The notes: generated from the letters alone by a model not told the origin. Counted from the first letter of the stretch, positions 9,086 through 17,462 are shown. The stretch is DNA of 64,000 nt from Hydrogenophaga sp. (GCA_011391495.1 JAABQK010000002.1:186001-250000), one strand, 5' to 3'. Numbers and translations: made by a program.

Positions 9086-9433
9086 TCAGACAGCCAGCAG
9101 GTCCACTTCGAACAGCAGCGTGGCGTTGGGCGGGATCACGCCGCCGGCACCGCGTGCGCCGTAGCCGAGCGCCGCCGGGATCACCAGGCGGCGCGTGCCG
9201 CCCACGGCCATGCCCTGCACGCCTTCGTCCCAGCCCTTGATGACCTGGCCACCGCCGAGGTGGAATTCGAACGGCTGGCCGCGGTCCTTGCTCGAATCGA
9301 ACTTGGCGCCCTGCACGCCGTCGTTGTAGAGCCAGCCGGTGTAGTGCACCTGCACGGGACGGCCGGCCTGGGCCACTTCGCCGTTGCCGACCACGGTGTC
9401 TTCGTACTGCAGGCCGCTGGGGGTGGTGATCAT
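9086..9433 (-). CDS. FKBP-type peptidyl-prolyl cis-trans isomerase
   Basis: A 115-residue single-domain FKBP that accelerates proline isomerisation during protein folding. It starts MITTPSGLQYED and covers the whole FKBP fold: VQVHYTGWL, FDSS, FEFHLGGGQVIKGWDEGVQGM, RRLVIPAALGYG and IPPNATLLFEVDLL. There is no signal peptide and no additional domain, so it should be cytoplasmic. The ATG at 9433 is chosen because upstream codons overlap intergenic DNA and the nitroreductase 3' end. A 92-bp gap separates it from the upstream nitroreductase. Confidence 0.93.
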   Translation of the reverse strand: MITTPSGLQYEDTVVGNGEVAQAGRPVQVHYTGWLYNDGVQGAKFDSSKDRGQPFEFHLGGGQVIKGWDEGVQGMAVGGTRRLVIPAALGYGARGAGGVIPPNATLLFEVDLLAV

Positions 9434-9525
9434 GATGTGTCCTTGAGAGTGAATGAGGAAAAACCTGTCGATTATGGCAACGCTGGACGAGTCCCCGCGT
9501 TCTCGGAGGCCCGTCCAGCCGTGCC

Positions 9526-10254
9526 TCATTCCAGCCAATGGGTGAAGCTCGCCACCGGCTCGCGCGGCGTGTGGAAACCGTTCACCGGGTCGGCCGGATC
9601 GGCGTAGCCCAGCGCCATGCCGCAGACCAGCATTTCGTCCTCGCCCGCAGCGATGTGCGGCAGGATGATCCTGGCAAAACCGTTCCAGGCCGCCTGCGGG
9701 CAGGTGTGCAGGCCATGGCCGCGTGCGGCGACCATGATGTTCTGCAGGAACATGCCGTAGTCCACCAGCGAGCCGCGGCCCATGACCCTGTCGAGCGTGA
9801 ACATCAGGCCCACCGGTGCGTCGAAGAAGCGGAAATTGCGCTGGTGCTGCTGGTGCATCTTGTCCTTGTCGCCCTTGGTGATGCCGAGCAGCCCGTAGAG
9901 GCTCCAGCCGTTCTCGCGCCGGCGGTCGATGTAGGGACTGACCCATTTTTCCGGGTAGTAGTCGTACTCCTCGCGGTACTGTTCGGCCAGCGACGGGTCG
10001 GCGCGCAGGGCATCGTGCGCCGAGCAGCATTTGTCCACCAGCGCGTCGCGGCTGCGCCCCTGCAGCACATACACCTTCCAGGGCTGGGTGTTCGTGCCCG
10101 AGGGCGCGCGACTCGCCACCTGCAGGATGTGTTCCAGCGTGGTGCGTGGCACCGGCGTGGGCAGGAAAGCACGGGCCGACATGCGGGTGGTGATGGCCGC
10201 ATCCACGCTGGCGGCATCGATCACGGGCGGGTTGGCGGCAGGGTTGGTGGTCAT
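9526..10254 (-). CDS. FMN-dependent nitroreductase family protein
   Basis: A 242-residue nitroreductase-fold flavoprotein. The N-terminal [13 protein letters not shown] and [16 protein letters not shown] are the FMN-binding signature; a C-terminal MALGYADP motif closes the fold. These enzymes reduce nitroaromatics, quinones or related acceptors with NAD(P)H; the natural substrate is unknown. The start ATG overlaps the upstream thioesterase stop by four bases (ATGA), so the two are translationally coupled and may work on related compounds, which is inference. Confidence 0.88.
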   Translation of the reverse strand: MTTNPAANPPVIDAASVDAAITTRMSARAFLPTPVPRTTLEHILQVASRAPSGTNTQPWKVYVLQGRSRDALVDKCCSAHDALRADPSLAEQYREEYDYYPEKWVSPYIDRRRENGWSLYGLLGITKGDKDKMHQQHQRNFRFFDAPVGLMFTLDRVMGRGSLVDYGMFLQNIMVAARGHGLHTCPQAAWNGFARIILPHIAAGEDEMLVCGMALGYADPADPVNGFHTPREPVASFTHWLE

Positions 10255-10709
10255 CGGATCGTCTCCAGGGTGTGTTTGAGTTGATCGGGCAGCGGCACGG
10301 GCCGGCGGGTTTCGCGGTCCACGTAGACATGGATGAAGTGTCCGCAGGCGGCAGCCATTTCATCACCTGCGGAGAACAGGCCGACTTCGTAACGCACGCT
10401 GGACGATCCCATGTGCGCCACGCGCAGGCCGGCGTGTACGGTTTGCGGAAAGGCCAGCGGGGCGAAGTAGTTGCACTGGGTCTCGATCACGAGGCCGATC
10501 ACGGCGCCGGCGTGGATGTCCAGCGCGCCCTGCTCGATCAGCCAGCCGTTGACCGCGGTGTCGAACCAGCTGTAGTACACCACGTTGTTCACGTGGCCGT
10601 AGACATCGTTGTCCATCCAGCGGGTGCCGATGGTGCGGAAGACGCGGTAGTCGCTGCGGGGTCTGGGCTGGGGACGTGGGGCTGCGTGGTGGACCTTCGG
10701 TGTGCTCAT
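10251..10709 (-). CDS. Hot-dog fold acyl-CoA thioesterase (4HBT family)
   Basis: A 152-residue hot-dog thioesterase. The motif [20 protein letters not shown] carries the catalytic Asp and the GHVNN signature of the 4-hydroxybenzoyl-CoA thioesterase/YbgC group. It should hydrolyse an acyl-CoA or aryl-CoA in the cytoplasm; chain length is unknown. A basic, Pro-rich N-terminal tail of about 20 residues precedes the domain. It is coupled by a 4-bp overlap to the nitroreductase, and its start overlaps the 3' end of the HDAC-like gene by four bases. Confidence 0.88.
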   Translation of the reverse strand: MSTPKVHHAAPRPQPRPRSDYRVFRTIGTRWMDNDVYGHVNNVVYYSWFDTAVNGWLIEQGALDIHAGAVIGLVIETQCNYFAPLAFPQTVHAGLRVAHMGSSSVRYEVGLFSAGDEMAAACGHFIHVYVDRETRRPVPLPDQLKHTLETIR

Positions 10710-11737
10710 GGCGCGGCATTGTGCCAGCGCGGGTTCTGGCCGCCTGTCGCGTCGCCGTCAGACACGCGGAGGTCGGGTGGAACGTCCGCCTCGACGACAC
10801 AAGATCGCAAGGCCGCCCAGCGCGCGTGGTACTGCAGCGCCACACGGTAGGTGTTCACCTGCACCTGTACCGTGGTCTCCAGGTCGTGGCCATAGCCACC
10901 CGCCATGGCGAAGGCCAGGGGCACGCGGCGCTGCCAGGCCCAGTCCATCACGCGCCGGTCACGCGCCTCCAGGCCGTCGAACGTGAGCTTGAGGCGCCCG
11001 AGCCGGTCGCCCTCGTGCGGATCGGCGCCGGCCAGGTAAATCACCAGTCCAGGCTCAAACTGCCGGGCGAGCCCATCCAGCGCCGTTTCCAGCGCTTCCA
11101 TGTAAGCCGCATCGCTGCAGCCATCCGTCAGTTCCACGTCCAGGTCACTGGGCTCCTTGCGGAAGGGGAAGTTCTTGGCCCCGTGCAGCGACAGGGTGAA
11201 CACCGAAGGGTCGCGCGCAAAAATGCGAGCGGTGCCGTTGCCCTGGTGCACGTCCAGGTCAATGATGGCCACGCGCAGCGGTCCGCCCGCCCGGTGCCGG
11301 CGCGCGTGTTCGGCCTGCATCAGACGCGCCGCCACCGCCGCGTCGTTGAAGACGCAGAAGCCGCTGCCCTTGTCGGCGTAAGCGTGGTGGGTTCCACCGG
11401 CCAGGTTGGCCGCGACGCCTTCACCCGACAGCGCCGTCCTGCAGGCCTGGATGGTGGCGCCCACCGAGCGCCGCGCGCGCTCGGCCATGGCAGGACTCCA
11501 GGGAAAGCCGATCTCGCGTTGTGCCGCAGCGCTAAGGTGACCCTCGGCAATCGCGGCAATGTAGTCGGGCGCGTGGGCCAAGGCCAGTTCGCCGTCACTG
11601 GCCGGCAAGGCCTGCCCCAGCTGAACCTGCGGCAGCTCGGCGGCCAGTCGCTGGCGCAAGCGTCCGTACTTCGCCATGGGAAAACGGTGACCACTGGGCA
11701 GCGGCAGGATGAAATGATCGGCGTAGAAAGCGTGCAC
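10706..11737 (-). CDS. Histone deacetylase-like zinc amidohydrolase
   Basis: A 343-residue member of the histone deacetylase/acetoin utilisation/acetylpolyamine amidohydrolase superfamily. Active-site elements are visible: [19 protein letters not shown], the zinc-binding [11 protein letters not shown] and [18 protein letters not shown]. Bacterial members deacetylate small molecules or proteins; the target is unknown. The start is taken as GTG at 11737 ([17 protein letters not shown]), which fits the family N-terminus. Longer in-frame starts at 11761 or 11863 are possible, but the latter runs into the phasin promoter. The 4-bp overlap with the thioesterase points to one transcript. Confidence 0.85.
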   Translation of the reverse strand: MHAFYADHFILPLPSGHRFPMAKYGRLRQRLAAELPQVQLGQALPASDGELALAHAPDYIAAIAEGHLSAAAQREIGFPWSPAMAERARRSVGATIQACRTALSGEGVAANLAGGTHHAYADKGSGFCVFNDAAVAARLMQAEHARRHRAGGPLRVAIIDLDVHQGNGTARIFARDPSVFTLSLHGAKNFPFRKEPSDLDVELTDGCSDAAYMEALETALDGLARQFEPGLVIYLAGADPHEGDRLGRLKLTFDGLEARDRRVMDWAWQRRVPLAFAMAGGYGHDLETTVQVQVNTYRVALQYHARWAALRSCVVEADVPPDLRVSDGDATGGQNPRWHNAAP

Positions 11738-11831
11738 GGGAGGCCTAGGATCATCGAACACCGCTCCATTGTGTCCGTCGCATGAAACCAGACGCCCTTT
11801 GCCGGGATTTAGGAGAGCACGCCTAGAATGT

Positions 11832-11846
11832 TGCAATGCAGCAAAA
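11832..11846 (+). promoter_or_regulatory. Candidate PhaR operator 1 (upstream of phasin -35)
   Basis: TTGCAATGCAGCAAA, a 15-base sequence repeated with one mismatch 58 bases downstream. It contains the TGCAnTGCA core described for PhaR/PHA-regulator targets. It lies 7 bases upstream of the phasin -35 box. Confidence 0.6.
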
Positions 11847-11852
11847 ACCGCT

Positions 11853-11880
11853 TGCACCGTCACGGGTTATCCCTATAATC
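11853..11880 (+). promoter_or_regulatory. Sigma-70 promoter of the phasin gene
   Basis: TTGCAC at 11853-11858 and a perfect TATAAT at 11875-11880, separated by 16 bases. Transcription should begin near 11887, giving a leader of about 110 bases before the phasin ATG. It is bracketed by two copies of the TTGCARTGCAGCAAA repeat. Confidence 0.75.
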
Positions 11881-11889
11881 CGCTCCATG

Positions 11890-11904
11890 TTGCAGTGCAG
11901 CAAA
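11890..11904 (+). promoter_or_regulatory. Candidate PhaR operator 2 (over the transcription start)
   Basis: TTGCAGTGCAGCAAA, the second copy of the 15-base repeat, placed just after the -10 box, where a bound repressor would block initiation or escape. Confidence 0.6.
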
Positions 11905-11998
11905 GCGAACGAGAACAACAGCGTCGAGACAGCGCGGTGTTCGGGAGCAGCTCTCAACTAAGCCTCTTGCCCATTCATTTCCTATTGGAGTATCCACC

Positions 11999-12541
11999 AT
12001 GCTGACCGCTGAACAAATCGTCGCCGCCCAGAAAGCCAACATCGAGACCATCTTTGGTCTGACCCAGAAAGCCTTCGAAGGCGTGGAAAAGCTGGTCGAA
12101 CTGAACGTGCAAGCCACCAAGGCCGCCATGTCGGAAACCGCCAACAACACCCAGGCCATGCTGAGCGTCAAGGACGCCCAGGAACTGCTGACGCTGCAAG
12201 CCAGCCTGATGCAGCCCCTGGCCGAAAAAACCGTGGCCTACAGCCGTCACCTGTACGACATCGCTTCGGGCACCAGCGCCGAATTCGGCAAAGCCGCTGA
12301 AGCCCAGGCCACCGACGCACAGAAGAAATTCATGTCTGTCGTTGACAACGCCGCCAAGAACGCTCCGGCCGGCTCCGAAACCGCCGTTGCCGTGATGAAG
12401 AGCGCCGTGTCGGCCGCCAACAACGCCATGGAATCGGTGCAAAAGGCCGTCAAGCAAGCCACTGAAATGGCTGAAACCAACTTCGCCACCGTGACCGCAC
12501 AAGCCGTCAACGCCGCCAAGGCTCCCGCCAAGAAGCGTTGA
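11999..12541 (+). CDS. phaP: Phasin family protein (PHA granule-associated)
   Basis: A 180-residue, Ala-rich, almost wholly helical phasin. The N-terminus [19 protein letters not shown] is typical of PhaP of Burkholderiales, followed by the phasin_2 domain (~6-105) and a Lys/Ala-rich C-terminal tail ending AKAPAKKR. It coats polyhydroxybutyrate granules, controlling their size and number. GGAG stands eight bases before the ATG. A strong sigma-70 promoter flanked by two candidate PhaR sites lies upstream, and a rho-independent terminator lies 170 bases downstream, so it is monocistronic. Its candidate repressor PhaR is encoded at 62044-62586. Confidence 0.93.
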   Translation: MLTAEQIVAAQKANIETIFGLTQKAFEGVEKLVELNVQATKAAMSETANNTQAMLSVKDAQELLTLQASLMQPLAEKTVAYSRHLYDIASGTSAEFGKAAEAQATDAQKKFMSVVDNAAKNAPAGSETAVAVMKSAVSAANNAMESVQKAVKQATEMAETNFATVTAQAVNAAKAPAKKR

Positions 12542-12711
12542 ACTGAACTCGAAACGGAGCGTTGATCGAGGTCTTGATTTCCATCAAGGCGTTCACAATT
12601 GAATCAATGCAGACTAGCACCTGACCTGCAAAGGCGGTGCTTGTCACCAAGTCCGTTTTTTCTGGTTGTCTCCTCGGGTCCTTTTCGAAATTCGATTTCA
12701 TCGGACCCCTT

Positions 12712-12742
12712 AAGCCCTCACTGCAAGGTGAGGGCTTTTTTT
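12712..12742 (+). terminator. Rho-independent terminator of phasin gene
   Basis: Perfect 10-bp stem AAGCCCTCAC / GTGAGGGCTT with loop TGCAAG, followed by seven Ts (12736-12742). It abuts the 3' end of the convergent patatin gene. Confidence 0.9.
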
Positions 12743-13691
12743 ATGGCTGAACGTTCGCCACCAGCCGAAGCTTGGACAGTTCGGTGCGCAGCCGGGGCAA
12801 GGCCGCCTGCATCGCGACCCGGCCCGCTTCGATGGAACGCTGTCGCGCAGCGAAGTCGGCACTGCCCACACCGGTGAGTGCAGGACGCAGCACGATATCG
12901 GCACCCACCAGCTCATGCCGGTTGATGCTCTGGCCCATGATGGCGGTGGTCTGCAGCAGGACGCCCAGCATGCCGCTGGCGTTGTTGCCCCGCGGATCGC
13001 TGGAGACGTCCACCGCCAGCACCAGTTCGGCCCCCATGGCCCGTGCATGGCTCACCGGAACCGGCGCCACCAGGCCACCGTCCACGTAATCGCGACCGTT
13101 GATGCTCACCGGCGCGAACACGCCGGGAACGGCGCTGGATGCACGGACGGCCAGAGCCGTGTCGCCACGGCGGAACACGATCCCCTGCCCCGTTCCCAGG
13201 TCGGTCGCCAGCACGCCCAGTGGGAGCACCATGTTTTCCAGCAGGCGGCCCTCCACCACGCGACGCACATAGCGCGCCAGCGCCTCTCCGCGCAGCATGC
13301 CACGGCCCAGGATGGGCAGCGTCCAGTCGGTCAGCGTGGCCTCGTCCATGGTGAGCGCGGCCTGTTCCAGCTGGTCCGCCGTCATGCCGCTGGCGTACAG
13401 CGCCGCGACCAGGCTGCCAGCGGAGGTCCCCAAGACCAGATCAGGGCGGATGCCGTTGCGCTCCAGCACCTGGATCACACCCACATGCGCAAAGCCCCGT
13501 GCGGCGCCGCCGCCGAGCACCAGGCCCAGACGCGGCGGGCGGCGCGCGGGCTCGACCACCGGCGCTGGCTGCTGCCCGGGTGGCACGGCGGGTGGGACTT
13601 CAGGCGCCTGGGGCGAGAGGCTGGTGCAGCCGGCCAGGACGGCCAGGAGCAGACCGTGAGCGCCGGCCACCCATATTTTATTGAGAACCAT
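12741..13691 (-). CDS. Patatin-like phospholipase, predicted lipoprotein
   Basis: A 316-residue patatin/RssA-like acyl hydrolase. It begins with a lipoprotein signal (hydrophobic residues 10-20, lipobox LAGC with Cys22) and a Pro-rich linker (~25-50). The glycine-rich oxyanion loop is GGGAARGFAHVG (~60-71). The nucleophile Ser90 is in GTSAG and the catalytic Asp204 in DYVDGG. It should cleave phospholipids or other acyl esters at the inner face of the outer membrane, or in the periplasm. Start choice: ATG at 13691 gives the cleanest signal peptide; in-frame codons further upstream (for example 13709) overlap the promoter region of the iron-binding protein gene. It is convergent with the phasin gene and divergent from the iron gene. 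Confidence 0.87.
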   Translation of the reverse strand: MVLNKIWVAGAHGLLLAVLAGCTSLSPQAPEVPPAVPPGQQPAPVVEPARRPPRLGLVLGGGAARGFAHVGVIQVLERNGIRPDLVLGTSAGSLVAALYASGMTADQLEQAALTMDEATLTDWTLPILGRGMLRGEALARYVRRVVEGRLLENMVLPLGVLATDLGTGQGIVFRRGDTALAVRASSAVPGVFAPVSINGRDYVDGGLVAPVPVSHARAMGAELVLAVDVSSDPRGNNASGMLGVLLQTTAIMGQSINRHELVGADIVLRPALTGVGSADFAARQRSIEAGRVAMQAALPRLRTELSKLRLVANVQP

Positions 13692-13698
13692 TCGTGTT
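13680..13698. promoter_or_regulatory. Candidate Fur box between patatin and iron-binding protein genes
   Basis: The sequence ATTGAGAACCATTCGTGTT matches 14 of 19 positions of a Fur-box form AATGAGAATCATTCTCATT. It overlaps a possible plus-strand promoter, TTGAGA (13681-13686) - 17 bases - TAGCAT (13704-13709), and also the start codon of the patatin gene. Repression by Fe-Fur of the downstream iron-binding protein is inference. Confidence 0.5.
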
Positions 13699-13788
13699 TG
13701 TGTTAGCATCATGCCCAATGTCGTTTGACCCATCCGGCGGGCTCGCATCCAGCAGCTCACCGACCTTCTCCACCCCGGAAACTCTCCC

Positions 13789-14832
13789 ATGCGAAACCTC
13801 ATCAAGTATTCGATTGTCGTATCCGCCGCCTTGGCGGCCCTGGGTGCCCAGGCTCAGGACAAGGTGCTCAACCTCTACTCCGCCCGCCACTATCAGACCG
13901 ATGAGGTGATGTACGACACCTTCACGAAGACCACCGGCATCAGGATCAACCGTGTCGACGCAGACGATGCCGGCATTGTGGCCCGGCTGCGCGCCGAAGG
14001 TGCCGCCTCCCCGGCCGACGTGATCCTGCTGGTGGATGCGGCCCGCATGGCCTCGGCCGACAGCCAGGGTCTGTTCCAGCCCATCAAGTCGGCCAAACTG
14101 GACGCCGCCATTCCTGCCAACCTGCGTGCGGACGCGTCGAAGGACGGCGTGACCTGGACCGGTTTCTCGACCCGCGCCCGCGTGATCATTTACGACCCGC
14201 TGCGCGTGAAGGCCGCCGACGTGGCCACCTACGAACAACTGGCCGACCCCAAGCTCAAGGGCCTGGTCTGCACCCGCTCGGGCTCGCACCCCTACAACCT
14301 GTCGCTGTTCGCCACCGTGGTCGAACGCCTGGGCGATGCCAAGGGCGAAGAATGGCTCAAGGGCGTGGTCGCCAACATGGCGCGCGCGCCCAAAGGCGGT
14401 GACACCGACCAGATCAAGGCCGTGGCCTCGGGCGAATGCGGTGTGGCACTGACCAACACCTACTACGTGGCCCGCATGATCAAGTCCAACAAACCCGAAG
14501 ACCGTGCCGTGATGGAAAAAGTGCGCGTGGTGTTCCCCAACCAGGGCACCAGCGGCACGCACGTCAATATCGCTGGTGCGGCCGTGGCCAAACACGCCAA
14601 GAACAAGGACAACGCTCTCGCCTTCATGGAGTTTCTGGCCAGCCCCTTCGCTCAGGACTACTTTGCCAACGGCAACAACGAGTTCCCGGCGGTCAAGGGC
14701 CTCAAGATCGCCAACCCGGCCATCAAGGCCATGGGTGGCGAGAACTTCAAGGCCGAGCAGATCCCGCTGGGTGTGGTGGCCAAGAACATGACCAAGGTGC
14801 AGCAGATGCTGGACCGGGTCGGGTACAAGTAA
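13789..14832 (+). CDS. Fe(3+) ABC transporter periplasmic substrate-binding protein (FbpA/AfuA type)
   Basis: A 347-residue periplasmic ferric-iron binding protein. A signal peptide (~1-22, cleavage after AQA) precedes the mature start QDKVLNLYSARHYQTDE, which resembles the iron-coordinating N-terminus of FbpA. Typical stretches VCTRSGSHPYNLS and GVALTNTYYVARM (paired Tyr ligands) follow. It would deliver Fe3+ to an inner-membrane ABC permease. No permease or ATPase gene is next to it, so it is an orphan component here. A candidate Fur box and promoter lie 90-110 bases upstream. A palindromic repeat begins directly after its stop codon. Confidence 0.9.
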   Translation: MRNLIKYSIVVSAALAALGAQAQDKVLNLYSARHYQTDEVMYDTFTKTTGIRINRVDADDAGIVARLRAEGAASPADVILLVDAARMASADSQGLFQPIKSAKLDAAIPANLRADASKDGVTWTGFSTRARVIIYDPLRVKAADVATYEQLADPKLKGLVCTRSGSHPYNLSLFATVVERLGDAKGEEWLKGVVANMARAPKGGDTDQIKAVASGECGVALTNTYYVARMIKSNKPEDRAVMEKVRVVFPNQGTSGTHVNIAGAAVAKHAKNKDNALAFMEFLASPFAQDYFANGNNEFPAVKGLKIANPAIKAMGGENFKAEQIPLGVVAKNMTKVQQMLDRVGYK

Positions 14833-14918
14833 CTCCCCCTGCGCCGCTGTGCGGCTTCCACCAGAGGGGGACAACGCGAGTGGCCCGGCAGAGCCGGTTC
14901 CACCGCGTTCCCGGTTCA
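14830..14918 (+). repeat. GC-rich REP-like palindromic element, copy 1
   Basis: Directly after the stop codon (AAGTAAC junction) there is a nested palindrome: CCCCCTGCGCCGC...AGAGGGGG enclosing GCCGC/GCGGC, followed by a second hairpin GGCCCGGCAGAGCCGG. The reverse complement closely matches the repeat at 33114-33196, including GGAACCGGCTyTGCCGGGCC. Such elements are familiar at gene ends in Comamonadaceae genomes. It may act as a transcription terminator or mRNA stabiliser. Confidence 0.7.
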
Positions 14919-14952
14919 AGTGCAAATTCCCGCTTCCTCGGGCCAGTGTCTT

Positions 14953-15870
14953 TCAGTACACCTGAGGTACGTAGATCTCGCCCGGCACCTGGTGCCGGCG
15001 GTAGTCTTCATGGCGCATGCGTTCGGGCAGTTCGATGCCAGGGCGCTCGATCTCGTGGTACGGCATCTGTGACAGCAGGTGGTGGATGCAATTGAGCCGC
15101 GCCTTCTTCTTGTCGTCGGCCGGGACCACCCACCACGGCGACTCGGGAATGTGGGTGCGCTCGAGCATCACTTCCTTGGCCTTGGTGTAGAGCTCCCAGC
15201 GGCGGCGGCTCTCCAGGTCCATGGGACTGAGCTTCCACTGCTTGAGCGGGTCGTGGATACGGCCCAGGAAGCGCAGTTCCTGTTCCGCATCAGATACCGA
15301 AAACCAGTACTTGATCAGCTGGACGCCCGAGCGCGCGATCATCTTCTCGAACTCCGGCACGTCGCGGAAAAACGCTTCGTACTGCTCATCGGTGCAGAAC
15401 CCCATCACCTTCTCCACGCCGGCGCGGTTGTACCAGCTGCGGTCGAACAGCACGATCTCGCCGCCGGCCGGCAGGTGCGGCACATAGCGCTGGAAATACC
15501 ACTGCGTGCGCTCGCGGTCGTTCGGTGCGGGCAGCGCCACCACCCGGCACACCCGCGGGTTCAGGCGCTGGGTGATGCGCTTGATCACGCCGCCCTTGCC
15601 TGCGGCATCCCGCCCCTCGAACACGATCACCACCTTGTGCCCGGTGGCCTGCACCCAGTCCTGCAGCTTCACCAGCTCGGCCTGCAGGCGGAACAGCTCG
15701 CGGAAGTACACCCGGCGGCCTTCTTTCTGAAGGAGAAGGGCTTCCGGGCTGAGATCGCCACCAAGGCCATCGACGTGGCGGTCCTCGATCTCCATTTCGA
15801 GTTCCTCGTCATAGCCGTCCATCAGGTCGGCGTGGATGCGGTTCAGCAGGTCGTCGTGGTTGTCAAACAT
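14953..15870 (-). CDS. ppk2: Polyphosphate kinase 2
   Basis: A 305-residue PPK2 family kinase, which transfers phosphate between polyphosphate and nucleotides (GDP/ADP to GTP/ATP or the reverse). The Walker A loop GRDAAGKGG is at residues 86-94, the Walker B/lid region DRSWYNRAGVEKVMGF near 147-162, followed by WKLSPMDLESRRRWELYTKAK and the family C-terminus. The N-terminal ~50 residues are acidic. The start is ATG at 15870 (MFDNHDDLLNRIH), as upstream in-frame codons lie in the promoter region. It is divergent from the SDR gene. Polyphosphate and PHA are both storage polymers in this group, but no direct link is visible. Confidence 0.93.
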   Translation of the reverse strand: MFDNHDDLLNRIHADLMDGYDEELEMEIEDRHVDGLGGDLSPEALLLQKEGRRVYFRELFRLQAELVKLQDWVQATGHKVVIVFEGRDAAGKGGVIKRITQRLNPRVCRVVALPAPNDRERTQWYFQRYVPHLPAGGEIVLFDRSWYNRAGVEKVMGFCTDEQYEAFFRDVPEFEKMIARSGVQLIKYWFSVSDAEQELRFLGRIHDPLKQWKLSPMDLESRRRWELYTKAKEVMLERTHIPESPWWVVPADDKKKARLNCIHHLLSQMPYHEIERPGIELPERMRHEDYRRHQVPGEIYVPQVY

Positions 15871-15977
15871 GTCGCGATTCCGGTGCGGTCTGGAACCGTT
15901 CAGCGTAGGCGCGGCACATGACAAACGTGTGAACTCAGGATGACACACACAAGGCAAAACCCGCTGGTCACCCCCGG

Positions 15978-16015
15978 TTGACGTCGGCCATAATTGACGT
16001 TTACGTCAACGTCAA
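15978..16015. promoter_or_regulatory. Cluster of four TTGACGT half-sites (candidate LiuR/MerR-type operator)
   Basis: TTGACGT occurs at 15978-15984 and 15994-16000, and its complement ACGTCAA at 16003-16009 and 16009-16015. The central pair forms a perfect inverted repeat with a 2-base spacer. A CATAAT (15989-15994) could be the -10 box of the downstream gene, with the operator over the start point. The pattern recalls operators of MerR-family regulators of acyl-CoA/branched-chain catabolism (LiuR-like); that assignment is inference. Confidence 0.5.
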
Positions 16016-16035
16016 TCCAGCAACAGGAGCCACAC

Positions 16036-16794
16036 ATGGACATAGCAGGCAAGGTATTCATCGTCACCGGAGGCGCATCCGGGCTGGGCGAAGGCACGGC
16101 ACGCATGCTGGCCGCCAACGGCGGCACCGTCGTCATCGCCGACATGCAGGTCGAAAAAGGCGAAGCCGTGGCCAGGGAGATTGGCGGCGCGTTCGTGAAA
16201 TGCGACGTCAGCAACGAGGCCGACGGCCAGGCCGTGGTGGCCAAGGCCGTGTCCATGGGCAAGCTCATGGGCCTGGTCAACTGCGCCGGCATCGCCCCGG
16301 CTGAAAAGACCGTGGGCAAGAACGGACCGCACAACCTCGGCGTCTACACCAAAACCATCATGGTCAACCTGGTGGGCAGTTTCAACATGATCCGCCTGGC
16401 CGCCGACGCCATGTGCAAGAACGAACCCGAAGCCACCGGCGAGCGCGGCGTGATGATCAGCACCGCCAGTGTGGCGGCCTATGACGGCCAGATCGGCCAG
16501 GCCGCCTACGCTGCGTCCAAGGGCGGCGTGGTCGGCATGACGCTGCCGATCGCGCGCGACCTGGCGCGCAACGGCATCCGCAACATGACCATCGCCCCCG
16601 GCATCTTCGGCACCCCCATGCTGTTCGGCATGCCGCAGGACGTGCAGGACGCCCTGGCCGCCAGCGTGCCCTTCCCCAGCCGCCTGGGCACGCCCGCCGA
16701 CTACGCCAGACTGGCCCAACACATCTTTGAAAACGACATGCTCAACGGCGAGGTGATCCGGCTCGACGGCGCCATCCGGCTGGCGCCGCGCTGA
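16036..16794 (+). CDS. Short-chain dehydrogenase, 3-hydroxyacyl-CoA dehydrogenase type II-like
   Basis: A 252-residue SDR enzyme. The NAD-binding motif TGGASGLG is at 11-18, NCAG near 82-85, and the catalytic triad Ser145, Tyr158 and Lys162 (YAASK) is intact. The C-terminus ([34 protein letters not shown]) resembles type II 3-hydroxyacyl-CoA / 2-methyl-3-hydroxybutyryl-CoA dehydrogenases, suggesting a role in fatty acid or isoleucine breakdown. AGGAG lies eight bases before the ATG at 16036. It stands alone, directly behind the TTGACGT half-site cluster, and so is probably induced by its pathway substrate. Confidence 0.88.
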   Translation: MDIAGKVFIVTGGASGLGEGTARMLAANGGTVVIADMQVEKGEAVAREIGGAFVKCDVSNEADGQAVVAKAVSMGKLMGLVNCAGIAPAEKTVGKNGPHNLGVYTKTIMVNLVGSFNMIRLAADAMCKNEPEATGERGVMISTASVAAYDGQIGQAAYAASKGGVVGMTLPIARDLARNGIRNMTIAPGIFGTPMLFGMPQDVQDALAASVPFPSRLGTPADYARLAQHIFENDMLNGEVIRLDGAIRLAPR

Positions 16795-17084
16795 TCGCCT
16801 GCCGCTTCATCCGGCTGGCGGCTTGTCCGGTCGTTGGTGGCCCGCGTGGAGGGGGATCGCAGATCGTCATGCAAGAGCAGCGCGGGATGTGCATGGCCAG
16901 GGTGCCGTGACGATGAGCCAACGGTTGCAGGCCATGGCACCAGGTCCGTCATGCCATCTTCGCCCCTGCCGGGCCCCTCTTCCCATGGGGTGCCGCCTGC
17001 GGCACACTTGACCAAGCTGGTTGATGACCGGCTTGCGGCCCAGGCCAACAGCACTCTCGCTACAACCCATTTCCAGGAGAAGTC
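16795..17084. other. Intergenic, no gene recognised
   Basis: About 290 bases between the SDR stop and the DUF2853 gene. No open frame with credible composition or start signal was found. Only the AGGAG ribosome-binding site of the downstream gene is clear near 17074. Confidence 0.5.
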
Positions 17085-17396
17085 ATGTCCGATTACCTCG
17101 CCGATGTACGCCAGCACGCACCCCAGGCCAGCGAAGCCGCGGTCAATGCCATCGTCAAGTACTGTGGCATTGCCTTGCGCAACCCCGATTCGTCGCTGGT
17201 TTCGGGCACCGATCCCAATGAACTGGCCACCGTGCGTGATGGCTATGCCGCGAAGAAGCTGGGCCTGTCGCCCGAGGCTGCCGATGCCGGCATCGCCCGT
17301 GTGCTGGAGCAGCTCAAGGGCGTCCATCGCAAGAGCCGCGTGACCTTCTACTACCTGCTGGCCGACGTCACGGGCACGCTGGACAAGCTGGCCTGA
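17085..17396 (+). CDS. DUF2853 family protein
   Basis: A 103-residue soluble protein matching the DUF2853 family: MSDYLADVRQHAP at the N-terminus, then KYCGIALRNPDSSLVSGTDPNEL and a helical C-terminus ending VTGTLDKLA. The molecular function is unknown; the length equals the family norm. CAGGAGAAG precedes the ATG by five bases. It is monocistronic, with a strong terminator after it. Confidence 0.85.
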   Translation: MSDYLADVRQHAPQASEAAVNAIVKYCGIALRNPDSSLVSGTDPNELATVRDGYAAKKLGLSPEAADAGIARVLEQLKGVHRKSRVTFYYLLADVTGTLDKLA

Positions 17397-17462
17397 GGAA
17401 GCGGCCACCGGCTGGCCTTGCAGGCCAGCGCCGCGCCAGACGCTCCATCGGTGCTCTCGAAG

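Noticed and set aside
12507-12701. Short minus-strand frame after the phasin gene
   Set aside because: Overlaps the phasin 3' end and has no features; the region mainly holds the terminator.
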